NCBI RefSeq assembly: GCF_037038585.1
Contig: NC_092520.1
Location: 118,837,001-118,901,000, forward strand
Length of the DNA: 64,000 nucleotides
Direction of reading: 5' to 3'
DNA from: Patagioenas fasciata
Taxonomy: Eukaryota > Chordata > Aves > Columbiformes > Columbidae
This document shows positions 22,501 through 34,000 of this stretch, piece after piece. Positions within the stretch are counted from its first letter, which is position 1. Each line of letters starts with the position of its first letter. The translations under genes and the position numbers were made by a program. Under the pieces are notes generated by a model that was given only the letters and a program-made list of their open reading frames with translations, was not told the origin of the DNA and ran no database searches.

Positions 22501-23965
22501 TACTGACTTTTTAAAGGATTTTTGCAAGAGGAAAGAGAGATGAGGAAAAAAAAAAAAAGGAGGGAGGGAGGAAGAGGAGAATATTACCTTCTTTCTTCTC
22601 TCATAAGATAGATACTAACTTTCTTCTCTTGATGATTAAATAAGAAAACTAGAACTTTTTAATAATATCTCTCCTGGGGTCTTCTTACGTAGGCTTTATC
22701 CAAGCAGAGGTACATTTATTTTGAAGTTAACATCAATTTAAATTACATATCCCAGAATTCACCATGAAATATGTTTCTGGGTTTCAATTTTAATCGAAAC
22801 TCCACATTACATTAGTTCATGAAGGGCAGAAGAAAAAAAAAACACCACAGTTCTTGAGCCCTCCCAGGGCTCCACTCACTGAAGACAAGACTTGATTTTT
22901 CCCACTATCACTAAATATATCTTTGCCAAAGTTAACCTTCAATGCTGTAGCCTACATAAAACATTCATCTACATGCTGTGCTGCTTTCCACCCAAACTAC
23001 CTGTTGCATCTACAGGTGTGAGGGAAAACATGGGCTAGACTTCTCTTTAGTACCGTTTCCATTGTGGAGGCGAGGGGTATCACGCAAGAGCTGGAAGTGC
23101 TCCAGTGCCTCCCAACATGCCAGTAAAAACAGGGACTCCCATAACTTCTTCAGACAGAAGGAGAAAAAAAAGTAATAATCTATTCAATGCAGCAGAGAAA
23201 AGCAATAATATGACCAAAGAAAGGCTAATGATACACAGGTCTGAATGCAGTACCAATACGGACACCAGTTATAGTGCAGCTGGATTTACCTATAAGAGAA
23301 TAAACCCAGTTCTTGTAGCAGGGTCATGAAAAAAAGTAACATTCTACAATAATAAAAACATAATTTAGAAGTCTCCATTATTGTTTTTTTCATACCTTCA
23401 CAGCCTCTTTTAAACAGTACAAAGAAACAAATAATACAATAAAATGTTATTTCACTCCTTTTGTAACCATTCTATCATTTAAGAAATGGTAAGAGCAAAT
23501 TAGGAAAATCTCACCGTTGCCCAGATAAGCAAATGCTCAGATTATTAACACTGATCTGACAAGATGATGCACATGGATCATAAAAAAGTCCCTCTTTCCT
23601 TCCCTCAAAAAAAAAAACAAAAAAAAAACCCACACAACCTTTTTCACACCCCACCACCTCCCAAGAAACCCCAGACATTACAGACCAAAAGTATTCATAT
23701 GTACACATATGTCACACAAACCCTCCCCCAAGCCCTTCTCCCACACACTGACCCAAATAATAAAGGTAACCATCCTGAAATGGGACAAACAGGATGTTCC
23801 AATGTTTAAATGACATGCTAACAAACCAGCAGAGAACAAAAGTTAATCTTTACCTGGAAGAGCTAAGTTATAGAGGGGAATGTCCCAGAGCTTTTCCGGT
23901 AGTTGTGACATCCATTGAGCATTTTCATGGCACATGCGAATGGAGGTTTGCAAAGGGGCTTCCAT
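10218..23965 (-). CDS. PLCXD1: PLCXD1, phosphatidylinositol-specific phospholipase C X-domain protein
   Basis: Six coding exons on the minus strand join in phase to 336 aa: 23965-23854, 20367-20231, 17020-16892, 15729-15574, 11965-11782, 10510-10218. The start ATG at 23965 is the first after an in-frame stop. Seen: the X domain begins LWDIPLYNLALPGSHDTMTY, with catalytic-type His40 in GSHD and His117 in YFVHMVY. These are followed by EVVILACRNFDG, VPTLRTMWQRGHQVIVSYE, PYWWGN, and the C-terminal NIIAGDFIGNNDFVKDVIEL. There is no Y or C2 domain, as expected for PLCXD proteins (human about 323 aa). The family is known as stand-alone X-domain phosphodiesterases; the physiological substrate is not well established. 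The C-terminus is extended by about 15 Ser-rich residues. A non-coding first exon is inferred in the CpG island at 27.6-28.1 kb. Confidence 0.95.
10981..11330 (-). mobile_element. CR1 LINE fragment, 3' end, minus strand
   Basis: 5'-truncated CR1 retrotransposon in the last PLCXD1 intron. The minus strand still encodes the CR1 ORF2 tail (RTRGNGFKLKKGRFRLDV, then RVVKHWPRFPREVV), followed by the GGTT-CTCAGAGCCCC-type 3' UTR. CR1 is the main LINE of birds, crocodilians and turtles. It is inserted in the same orientation as PLCXD1. It is an inert truncated copy. Confidence 0.93.
11782..11965 (-). CDS. PLCXD1: PLCXD1 coding exon 5
   Basis: 184 nt. Encodes VVPTLRTMWQRGHQVIVSYE through LIPYWWGNKTTTRALIHYLE to RMGRP plus one base. 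This is the second half of the TIM-barrel X domain. Confidence 0.95.
12332..12463. mobile_element. hAT-like miniature DNA transposon (MITE) with intact target duplication
   Basis: A 132-bp element flanked on both sides by the perfect 8-bp direct repeat CCCTACAC (12324-12331 and 12464-12471). The ends are CAGGGGTATCAA and, inverted, CAGCGGTGTCAA, so the terminal inverted repeats match at 10 of 12 positions. Known for the superfamily: hAT elements make 8-bp duplications and have CAGNGG-like ends. The duplication has TA at its centre, which fits the Buster branch (nnnTAnnn). There is no coding capacity, so it was moved by a transposase supplied in trans. Confidence 0.82.
14410..15172 (+). mobile_element. 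CR1 LINE fragment, ORF2 C-terminal part to 3' UTR, plus strand
   Basis: The longest CR1 piece in the window. Plus-strand DNA resembles the end of CR1 reverse transcriptase (QCALVAKV, SRSREGVLPF, HLQYCVQ) and then the ORF2 tail and 3' UTR, ending near GGTTGGATCAGATGACC. Frames are interrupted and the canonical 3' octamer repeats are not clear, so it looks old. It lies antisense in a PLCXD1 intron. Confidence 0.88.
15574..15729 (-). CDS. PLCXD1: PLCXD1 coding exon 4
   Basis: 156 nt, phase 0 at both ends. Encodes DVLWEVLRWLETHPQEVVIL, ACRNFDGLTRRLH and CKLCPRN. Acceptor CTTGTAG, donor GTAAGT. Confidence 0.95.
16234..16259. repeat. Perfect 12-bp inverted repeat with 2-nt spacer
   Basis: Arms TTCAGGTTCATG (16234-16245) and CATGAACCTGAA (16248-16259) around AG. 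It can form a cruciform or short hairpin. It lies in the PLCXD1 intron between coding exons 3 and 4. Confidence 0.9.
16892..17020 (-). CDS. PLCXD1: PLCXD1 coding exon 3, second catalytic His
   Basis: 129 nt, phase 0 at both ends. Encodes VLTVTEQLEAGVRYLDFRIA then NLYFVHMVYTTVTVQ. The LDFRI motif and the His in FVH are X-domain active-site signatures. Confidence 0.95.
17021..20230 (-). other. PLCXD1: PLCXD1 intron between coding exons 2 and 3
   Basis: Holds a solo LTR (19594-20086) and a locally GC-rich stretch (about 17.94-18.70 kb) with overlapping open frames but no family match. Confidence 0.7.
19594..20086 (+). mobile_element. Solo LTR of an avian endogenous retrovirus, fossil
   Basis: Starts TGTGACAGAGTTAATTTTC and ends near GGGGTTAAAACACAGCA. 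The layout fits a bird retroviral LTR, with the AACTGTCTTTATCTCAACC block typical of one family before the 3' part. No internal retroviral sequence adjoins it, so it is a solo LTR. It is broken, shorter than related copies as I recall them, and has no clear target duplication, which suggests an older insertion. It lies antisense to PLCXD1, 144 bp from a coding exon. Confidence 0.8.
20231..20367 (-). CDS. PLCXD1: PLCXD1 coding exon 2, first catalytic His
   Basis: 137 nt. Encodes GSHDTMTYCLDKSSSV and CIVHPIIMKWSTTQ. Acceptor ATTCCACAG, donor GTAAGT. Confidence 0.95.
20368..23853 (-). other. PLCXD1: PLCXD1 intron between coding exons 1 and 2
   Basis: No mobile element recognised. It contains a poly-A/GGGA tract at 22545-22580 and an A-rich tract near 23608-23630. 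Confidence 0.7.
22545..22580. repeat. Poly-A / GGGA simple repeat
   Basis: A run of A followed by AGGG units in a PLCXD1 intron. Confidence 0.85.
23854..23965 (-). CDS. PLCXD1: PLCXD1 coding exon 1 (start codon)
   Basis: 112 nt. Begins MEAPLQTSIRMCHENAQW and ends LALP plus one base. The exon itself starts near 23996, after a long pyrimidine tract and CCTCACAG, so there is about 31 nt of 5' UTR in it. Met11 is a possible second start. Confidence 0.92.
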
Positions 23966-23996
23966 TAGTGCCTGTTATAGGACTTCATAGGATGTT

Positions 23997-26900
23997 CTGT
24001 GAGGAAAAAAAAAAAAAAGAAAACAAAATAAACCATTGCATATACTGTGGTTGAATTAATGCCATTGCACCTGTACAGAACAGATTTATACATACTATAA
24101 ATCTGCAGCCCTTCTCTCAAGTAGTTGCTGAAAAATGTCAAGAGCTTCTCAGCCACAACACACACTGTTTTTGATAACACTGTCTCCCAGCACAATGTCA
24201 AGGGAGGGTTCAAGCTTCAAGCTTGTAAATTGACCAACTGAAAGAAAAAATAGAGCCAAGACAAATACGTGCAGCTTTGTTGGTATGGAGAAATGACTAC
24301 CTGCATTGGCTATTGCAACATCATGAGGAGCAACCTACCTCCTGAGTGAAATAACATCTGTTCCTTGACCCTTTGCAGCCCCAGGACCAGGACAGGGGCT
24401 GGGTCTGCCATGCTCAGATACGTGGAGAACTCTTACCTCAAAGCATCAATTCACATGTCACAACAATACCTCTATGAAAAGCCCTGACAAAGATATCAGG
24501 TCATGCTGGCTTCTGAGGTCAAAGAGGAAAACTTCCATCTTCTTATTCCCTCTTTTGAGAAGATCTCTTGAAGCCTGTTCTTAACACCCTCCTACTGAGC
24601 TCATGATCACAAGTAGTTCAGTTTGGCCAGACCTTCCTGAAAACTTCTCTTGAACTGTTCTTCTTGGATATAAGCCTCTTTGGGATCTTCTGCAAAAATT
24701 GTGATCATCATGCAGGAATGCCAATGGATGAAAACCAGCTCTGAGAAATCACCAGGGCCTACTCCTTTTAACCTTTCATTTTATGTTCTCCTAAATGATG
24801 CAGAACATGAAGACAAGCTCTCCATGCCTTTTATTTTTTTCTCTAGACTGTTCCTGAAGTTCAGGTGATGTTTTAGGGATGAAAGTCTTCTGTCGTCTCA
24901 CTGTTTTCAAGGCTTTAGCTATTTTTTTCACAGCTGTGTAGCAGCACATTTTCTTTTAGATCATGGCACAGTGATTATCTACATTAATATTCCTTCTTGT
25001 CTGCTACAGCAATGGCAGTCAGATATGTATTTGTACAGGTTTTGTGCTCTGCCAAACACCCTCACTGGCCCCTGGTCCCTTTTGCTGTATCTTAGCACAT
25101 TCATTCCTGAGATTGCTTTTCCCCAATGTATTCTTCAGGTTGTTTCTGGAACATGGCTGTTTTTTCTGGATTTACAAGTGAGACATACTGCATATATGAA
25201 GAACATTTACTTAAACATGGCGCAATAGTATTTTTTTTTTGACATAGGGTCATCTCAAAGGCAACTTTAGGAATTGCATTCCTAAGTTTTCCGTACGTGC
25301 CACACAAAACAGATACAATCTGCTGTTATACCTGCCAATGCACATAGCATCACTCATCCAGCCTGCCTTGCAGTGCCTGCGGTGCGGTTTTCAACTGGTC
25401 TCTCTGAGTACAGCCATCCCAGGTAAGATAAAAATGGGACTGTGTTCGTTGAGGGAAATTCCCAGCCACCTTCGGCGCAGTGACACAGGCTGCACGTGTC
25501 TGGTGTGTAACTTGTGGCTTTCCTCCTGGTGAAGAGCAGCTGCCTCAGATGTTACCCATATATATACATAAGGCCATTGTGCAAGCAGGAAAGAAGTGGT
25601 TTAAGCCCTCTCTTGCTCCCTTTCTCTCCTTGAAAAAATAAAAAAATAAAAAAATAAAAATAAAGGCGAGCCTAGTGCAGAGCCCAGTGGAAAAAACTCC
25701 CATAGATTTACTTAAGGAAAAAAAGAAAAAAAAAGAAGAGGTGCAGATCTTTCCATCCTGCAAAGCAAACTGCCTCTATATGCCACATCTGGTATTCTTA
25801 TTCTTGGAAAGAAGTTCAGATCTCATGCAGATCAACTCATCCATCCTCTGGCTTTGGAATGTCACATGCTGAGCTTCTGTCTCCTGCAGACCCCTTGCTC
25901 TGTCAATGGAGGTCTGCAGATAACCTCATCCCCTTTTGCTGTGTTTTGTGCTTCCTCAGACTTCACACCACTGGTCCCCCAGTGCCGCTCTGCTCCAGTC
26001 TACATAGCATGTAGCATCAGCGTGGACGCGGGCTGCAGAAGCTTAAAACAACGTTGCTATAGAGTAGTTGTAAAAGATTGGATAGTCTTTCTCATTCCCC
26101 AGCAACAAAGCTGTCAGAAGCTGCAAGGATGCAACACTGCAGCATTTGGCAGCACTTGTGCGGGTCCTGTACATAGACTAGAAACCTAACGGACAAGCAC
26201 TGCTTTTTCTCTTTTCCTTGGGATCCACAGCTCCCTTTCCAGAGTCTGCAGGGCTGTCTAATTCCTCTGTCCCCCAAAGCCACTCACACCCCACCACAGT
26301 GGGCACAAAGCCCCTCCAGTGAGCAGCTGGGCCCCTGTAAGCGCTGCTTGCCAGCCACACCTCAGCCCAGCACAAGCTCCTTTGCATGGACAGCACTCCC
26401 AGGACACATCCGAGGGTGCAGGCTTCTCTGCTGCCACCCTCTCTTCCTGCCACATGCTCTCACTGCCTCACTTGGGCTAACACAGGCACAGTCTCCCAGC
26501 TACAGAAAAAAAGCTGTTTTGCTGCCATGCTAGTCCCTTATACCAGTTTGCCACCAAGTCAGGACAGCCCAGCGCTGGCCCAAGCTGTGGAAGCCCCTGG
26601 GGAGGCAGCAAGCCCTGCAATGCACTTTGTTGGGCTGTACAACAGACCACTCACTGTTGCTTGGCCAAAACCCACGGGCAGCAGGTTCTCAGCCTGGCAC
26701 AAGCTGCCGTCAACGTCATAGGTTATGTGAGATCAGGACACTTCACGAGGAGGGTCCTACTAGGCCTGGGGAAAGCCAGCAGAGAGCAGAAACAGCAAGA
26801 CCAAACCATGCTGTGGTCCTGCAAACACAGACATATGAGAGAGTCCCATCTCATCCTTCTCCTCTCTTCTTCTTCCCACCTCCTTCCACAGCACCCTGAG

Positions 26901-27850
26901 GCTGGGGATGGCAGCCACTGCTCCTGCACAGCAGGACCGGCAAGGCCACAGCTGTCTGCTGTGCAAGTGCTGTGCAGAAGCAAGTGGACCAGATTTTAGC
27001 TCGATCCTCTGCACAGTGCAAGCCCTGGATGTTCACACCACCACCTCCAAACTCAGCTGCTAGCTTGTGTTTGGGATGCAGAGTATCCTTTAGGGAGAAA
27101 CTAAGGCTTGCCTGGAGGAATGAGATTACAACTGTTAGCTACTGCCTCTCATGACTAAATCCCAAACTCCACGAAGGAGAACTGCGTCTTTAATCCTTTT
27201 TTTCAGACAGGCAAGTCCACCCTACACACATTTTTACATTATTAACTACCCTCGCTCCCCTTGTTCATGCCAGCTTTCTGACCTGATCTTGGGCAGCCTG
27301 AGCACAGGCAGCAGATACATTCTGAGGACTCTACTGGGACACAAACAACAAATAATCAATAAAACATGCCAGGACACTAGAGATCACCATCCTCTAACCA
27401 TAGGATGCCAAGAGCACTGGGTGGGATCCCAACAGGGTTATGCCCAAAGTGCACCTTGCACACACCGCCCCACCAGCCCAGAGGACCGGGTGACAGCCAA
27501 CCACCATGCAGTTCCAGGAAGGAGACATAACACTCATTAGAGTGTTTGATGATGACATTAATTAAAACATTTGCTGCAGCCGACCCAGAAGCTAACAAAC
27601 ATTCACGGGAATTACAGGAAACCTTTTGACGAGAGCTACCCCGGCTGCCACAGCCAGGAGCCAGCCGCCTGCCCCGCCGGGCACTGGGGCCGCGCCCCGG
27701 GAGAAGGGCTCAGCGCCCCCAACACTGATGAGACCCCGCGCCCCCCACCCTGGGGACACCCCGCGGCCCGGACCCACGCCCGCAACCCGCTGCGTACCCT
27801 GCGGGGAGCCGGAATCCTCCCTCCCCACTTTTTAAAGTCGAGTTACTTAC
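23997..27850 (-). other. PLCXD1: PLCXD1 intron in the 5' UTR
   Basis: Inferred intron between the CpG-island exon and the first coding exon. It is GC-richer between 25.9 and 27.1 kb, has an AAAAAAT repeat at 25633-25664, and its 3' end is a strong pyrimidine tract. No other element was recognised. Confidence 0.55.
25633..25664. repeat. (AAAAAAT)n simple repeat
   Basis: Four imperfect A-rich units separated by single T in the PLCXD1 5' intron. Confidence 0.85.
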
Positions 27851-28090
27851 TCCGACGGAGAATTTACATTTCCATCTCAGCTCTTCGGGGGAGACTCGCA
27901 CATCCCCGGCTCCCCCTCCCCGGGTCACCAGGCGCTGCCCTTGCGCGCCCCGCCCCGATCGGGTCAAGTGACCGCAGGTTTGAGGAAGACGAAGGAGGGG
28001 CGAAAGAGACGAGGAAGAGGAGGGCAGAGGTGGCTGTGGCTCCGTGGCGCTGCCTGCCCGGCGCAGGTGGGAGGCTCAGTGGGCTGAAGG
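27590..28090 (-). promoter_or_regulatory. PLCXD1: CpG island, probable PLCXD1 promoter and non-coding exon 1
   Basis: This is the only clearly CpG- and GC-rich block in the window. It sits 3.6 kb upstream of the PLCXD1 start exon. On the minus strand there is a perfect donor GTAAGT at 27850-27845, so a non-coding exon ending at 27851 is likely. A GC box (CCCCGCCCC) lies at 27948-27956 and an E-box-centred inverted repeat at 27962-27973. The long open frames on both strands here are a by-product of high GC. The start site itself cannot be read from sequence. Confidence 0.75.
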
Positions 28091-28099
28091 TGTAGTGCT

Positions 28100-31000
28100 T
28101 TGGGGGGAGCCTGTGGGTAGGGGACAGGAAGGAGTGCCAAGGGGACACCATGTCATAGCATGTAGCCGTCATTCGACTGCATTTAAAATCTATTAATACA
28201 AAGAAACCCACAACTTCACACACACACATATATATAACTACCTTAATTGCCTGTTTTGTCCAACAGAATTTTCATTTCTTCGGTTTGCAGAGCTAATATC
28301 CGAGTCACTGATGGTTTCTCCTCATCGTTTGCTTGTACAGCCCCTCATCCGTGGTGAAATTCACTCGTATTTATAACTGCACATTGCAGAAATCTAGGCA
28401 AGTTCCTCAAAAAGGTTTACTGTGTAAGGGGGCAGGAGGTAAAGGAGTGAGTGGCACGTAGAAGCAAATATGCAAATCCTCAGCGTGCTTTTGGAAACAT
28501 GGTCTTCTCAGTCTTCCCAGAGGCTCTCTAGTGTGGTGGAAAAGCTCCCCTACTTCATCTCCCTGTTCCAAAATGACAGTAAAATATGCAATTACATAAA
28601 GAATGGCAAGCTGAAACTGAAATGGAAAGAATGGATAGAGAAGATGAACTTCCCTTTCTCCACCACACGGCAGCATTCCCAGGGCGTCACCTACAGCAGA
28701 ACTGTGATCTGACTGCTCTAGGATTATACTGCGGTCAGGACTAGCGACAATTCAGGCTGCTGCAGTGTTGTGCTTCTTAATGCAAGGATGTGCAGGGTGG
28801 GTGCAGCTTTTTGAAGCACCCTGTATTTTCCAGATATTCGTTTTTCACTATCTCATTTTTGCACGAGGCAGTGCAGAAGGAGGAACAGTTCCCTTGTGCA
28901 GAGCAAAACTTGCTGTGCCAACCACAGTGGCCAGACCAGGTTGTCATTCAGCTAACCGAGCCATTCCTGTTGAGGAGTCCCAGGTCAGCGGGGCAGTCAG
29001 GGCTTCAGCGTTATGCCACAGTTCAGACTGCTCTTTATATATGAATTTTTACAGAGTATCACAAAACTAGCTGGAGGTAGATGCAGCATAGATGTGCAAC
29101 AGGTTGTAAAGCTAGGCACAAAAAGGACAAAATGCCTAAAGGGAAGAAGTAAAGAAGGTAGGAAAGAAAAGGTGCTATTTAAAGGTTGTGTTATTTTTCA
29201 CTGCCATGATAGAAAGTAGCTGAGAACATTTAGGGAGAAATATTACTGTGTTGTTCATGGAATGAAACACATGGGAAAGTATTTCAAACAGGAAAAGTTA
29301 GGAGGAAAAACCAGACAAGAACAACTTAAATTCCTAATTTACTAAAAAAGTCAAGACTATGGAGGTGTGACAAAACAGCAGTCAGGTGGCCTCTGGATAC
29401 TACCATGACAAACAGAGTACAGACAGACATGGGTCTGCTCTCGTAAAGCAAATCTGTGTGATGTTGTTGGCTCTAGTGGGGAAAACGTAGCTGTGGAAAG
29501 GAAAAATATAAAAGCTATTTTTGTGCTGATTTGAAATGAATAACAGAAAACTCAAAAAGAACTATGCAACTGAAATCCCAAAATGTTTTATTCTGAAGGC
29601 ATTACAACAGGACTTTACACTGTGGTAGTGTAAATTGTCTGCTGACTGATGTGGAAACAATCTTGCGGGCCTCACCGCAATGAAAATACTCTATCAGAAA
29701 ACCTCAAACCCTCTCCAAACCCTCTTAATTCCCACCATTTCAAGTCTAAGTTTGGATTTCAGTTCTTCTTCATTTACACTGGACTTACTAGAGATGTCAA
29801 GAGGGTTACTCCTGATTTTGTACTGAGATCACAATCTCTCTAGAGGGATTTAGGAAGCCCATAAAATGAAGAATGACAGGAAATTAATCAGCAAGCGATT
29901 AAGCCCTGAATAAGCATGTCTCCTGAGGAAGGGTCAAGGCAAGGATAACTTTTAGCAATATTTGCAGAAATAATGACAAGCAGATTTCAAGATGAGGAAG
30001 CAGGGGAATGAAAAAGCCCAAGATTTCTCAACTTTCCTCACAAAATAAATGTCTGCATTAAAAAGACTGATAGATCAGTTCAGAAGTATTGGACAGAGAA
30101 GAACTTACTCAGAAGAAGCTTATCAGATTTTGAAGCATTCAGTAGCAAAAAAGGGTTGAAGCTGATTGATAGCATCTGACCGAGTCAAAACAGGCAGATA
30201 CAGAAACTTCAGCATGGGCATTGATGGAAATGCGGGTCTGATTTATTGGTATGGTTCCGAGTGAAATATTCCTGGTTTGTTAGTTACAGTGACAACAGTC
30301 ACAGATCCTTAAACTGGACTTCATACATTTAAACATCTTTGGCTTCCTAAAATATGCTACGTTCAGTCTGAGGGAAATCAGTTGATTTTTCAGAGGACTT
30401 AGAGGTTTATAAGATTTTTTGAATGGTTCCAATATTTGGGATGTTGCATGAGACTTTTTTCTTTCATCCGAGTTTTTTATTTATAGAAATGGCACATCTT
30501 TTCTCTGTGTTTTAACATACAGAAATGCCACCAAGCATTTAAACACCCTTAACCAAATACCATGGATTTGGGGTGTTTGTTCTGGGGCCGTTTACGACGC
30601 CCTGGCAATGGGTATGTTTGCTCCTGCCCTGACTTACTGATAACTCCTATCAACCCTCACCTAATGTCAGTCTTTGGGAACAAATAGGCAGCTTAATATT
30701 TCTGAGAGGAGGTTGTATATCTAGTGGCAGCAGCCGTGATGGCTTCTGAGAGTGTGGAAGTTAGTGGGGAGGCAGCCTGCAGCACCAGGGAGGTCACCCT
30801 GGGCAGTAAAAATATCTGGGAATTAAAATGCAACCTAGGCCCACCATGAGCTGGTTTCTGGTTCCCTCTGTTTGCATTTGAGGTTACCAGACCATGATGG
30901 CTAGTCTAAACTTGCAGTGCTGTGAGCAGGACCACGATGAGGCTGGGGGACACAGTCTGGAGTCCTCCTTTGCAGCTGATGCCCGTGCTCAGGGTTTTGT

Positions 31001-34000
31001 TTCTAGAGCTCATTCCAACAGAGATAGAGAAACTGGGAAGACACAAACCATAAGTGTGTTTCTGTCCACTAGAAAGCATTTCCAGTTGCAGGGAGAAGGG
31101 AAACCTTCTCTCATTCCTCCCTTTGCTCTGTTAATTTGTTATCTAGTCCTTCAAAATTGGGTTGAAAAGGTAAATTCATGAGCTATTTTCTCACCACACT
31201 CCCTATTCTGCATGAATTTATCTTCTTCTTGTTGTTGTTGTGGGTTTTTGCTTTTGTTTGGTTTGGTTTTTTTTTTTTTTTTGGTAGCTGGGACATGCCA
31301 GAAACAAACCCATCCACTCTGACATCCTGACCCCTGAAGAAGCTGAAGCAACAACGTAGACCAACACCATTAATCAAAGAAGGCAGGTCTCAGAGCGGCA
31401 CAAGGGGCAGCAGCCTGGGCAGGAGGAGGGCTGCAGCATTACCCTGGAAAAGACAAGACTACCAAGACACTGTGCCCTGCCCATGTCTTTCCTGCATGCA
31501 GCTCCTATCTTGGTGGCTGACAATGGGGGAAATGATGAGGAAGGACTCTTTTTTTTGCTTAAATTAATCACTATGGTGAAGCTGAGGCAGCAAGTCTTAT
31601 GTCCTTCAACAGCCATGAACAACATCCCGACTTCTTCCTGTGATCAGTTGTGAAAACTGAGCATCTGTGTTCTCAGGGATAAATTCCCAGTACTTTTGAG
31701 AGTGGGCAAAGGTTGAAGCTAAGACTGTCTGGATCTTTAAGCCATCCAGACCTTAACTCCTGTGGTTCTCATGTAGGTTAAACCTTGATGGCTTGTGATG
31801 TATTGTAGGGAAATAACTGTGATTATTCTTCTAAAGTTGGTGGGTTCCTTTTCGCCCATGCATTGCTGATTTGTACTGTCAACCATAACCATAGCCTGCC
31901 GTGGAACAAGACCTTTTAAAAGCCACACTTCGGCACAGAGATGACTTGCAAGCTGATACAGGTCAGATAAACTGGATCCTCAATGCAGAACCAGCCCTAT
32001 TCCTTACCATTCAAAGCTGTACCTGTCGCAGTTTCACAGCCCTGGTGCTTCTGTTTGGTATCTGCGTGCATTTCATATGTATCGGTGCCCAAAAGCATGC
32101 AAGGACGGACGTCTTGGGGGAGTACAGGCATGATCTGCAGTAGAAGTGCATCTTCCAACAGGACTTCACACTGCAACAGTACAAGTCACCGTGGTGGAGA
32201 ATTTAGATGCAGGGCTGTTAGCAGCTGAGCTCAGGATGTCAGTCTAGGTCAAACATTGCTAATATTAAAGGCTAAGATCTACAACAGGAAAATGAGATAA
32301 GTTTCCAAAGGGGCCAGATAACCTAAGAAAGTACTTCATCTTTTATTACATTTATTTATTTTATTACAGGATAACAAAGCACCATACTGACCTCCCACAC
32401 TACCGAAGGGCAGTAATTTATAGCACGGTCTTTTGTAAACTACTAGATATATATTACTGGGCCTTTTTTTTCTATCAACATGGCATAAAACCCACCATCT
32501 GTTGGTGGATTGTTTTCCACTGGTACTTGTTTCAGGAATGTGGAGCTGAAAAGTTGCACAAGATACACAAGGGCTGCAGCTACCAAGGCAGTCCCACTCA
32601 TGCGTGCTCAGTATAGCAGTTGTGCTGGAAGTATATGTAAAAACATTCCAGTTAACATTTCCCACCGACAGACCAAGGCTGTGTTGCGATTTATTTTGCC
32701 TGAACTAATTAATCAATATCCATACATACATTCAATATGGCCCATCTTCCTGAAAGTTTATGAAAATAATGTTATAAGTACCCTTCAAGTTGTTATATGG
32801 CACTCCTAGTTAGGGGATGTTGCTTAGCACTACTGTGCACAACTTACAGACTGCAGTGTTGTCTGGCCACAAAAGCAGCTTTGCCAAGCCTCAAATACAA
32901 CATTAAGAAACCAGTTTATATTAAAAGCAATGGTAAAAAGCCACCACAAAGCACTGGAAGCTCAGTAGCTGTCTGAATGAGTGTCACTGTGTTTGATGGA
33001 GGATGCACAACCAGATAGAGAGGAGCTGCTCTAGCAGTGACCAAACCCTACCTGACTGTCATTTGGTTTCCCCTGTTAATTAATTTTCCACAGCAATTTT
33101 CTTTCAGTTGGATTCAAGATGCACTAAAGCTTTTCTAACCAACCCTGTCCTATCAGGAAAAAAATCCACTGCCTCTTGTAAACAAATCAAATCCTCTACA
33201 AGACTTAAATCTGAAGACTATTTTGTTTGACAAATGGCTTTTCCATGGATTGGGGTGTACCTGACTGTCAGGTTTTACTGTAGAAACAAAGTTGTTTTTT
33301 CTTACAATCATATACCTCCACATTTTACCTGCAGTGATCATGGGAATGGCAACAAATCAATTCATAGTGATAAAGCATGGTAATAAATCTCACAGGAGCA
33401 TTTGAGCACATTTATTACAGCACACTTTGGATGCTGCAGGGAGCAAGGACATTTGTGTCAAGTTGAAATGCAAGTTTTTCCTGCTCCTTGGTTGCAAGTG
33501 AAGGACATGATGGCACACCCACTGTGCACTGTTGCACTTATTAACATTTTATATGAATAGCTGTGCTATCGAGATGAGAGAAGTTTATTCAGTTTGTGGG
33601 CGTGATGAGAACCATCAGCTACAGATTCAGACGTTGCTATAAATACACTTGGAACATTTCTGATCCTGAAATGGTCCTCAGGGCCTATGATGTAGACAAA
33701 ACTTCAGATCAGCCTACACGGAGAAACCTTTGTTTTCAATCTCTGCTCTATACTGAAGGGAAGCTCACATAAAGCAGGTGCAATGATCTAAGTAACCTGG
33801 CAATTTAGTCAGATCTGAGCAACCTGGGGAAAGCAGGTTAACATAAGCCCAAACAATTGGTAGTCTATAGAAAATAGAATTTGTCAGCTAGGCATTTTGT
33901 TTATTTTTATTTTGGAGTTTTTTTAAGGAAATGAGCTTTATGTAGTTGCCTTATCTTGTACTGTCTTTCTTCCCATTTTCTTACCCTCAGCACTTTTTAA

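Noticed and set aside
27571-28095. 174-residue plus-strand open frame in the CpG island
   Set aside because: High GC removes stop codons on both strands here. The Pro/Ala/Arg-rich composition, lack of family match and overlap with the PLCXD1 promoter argue against a gene.
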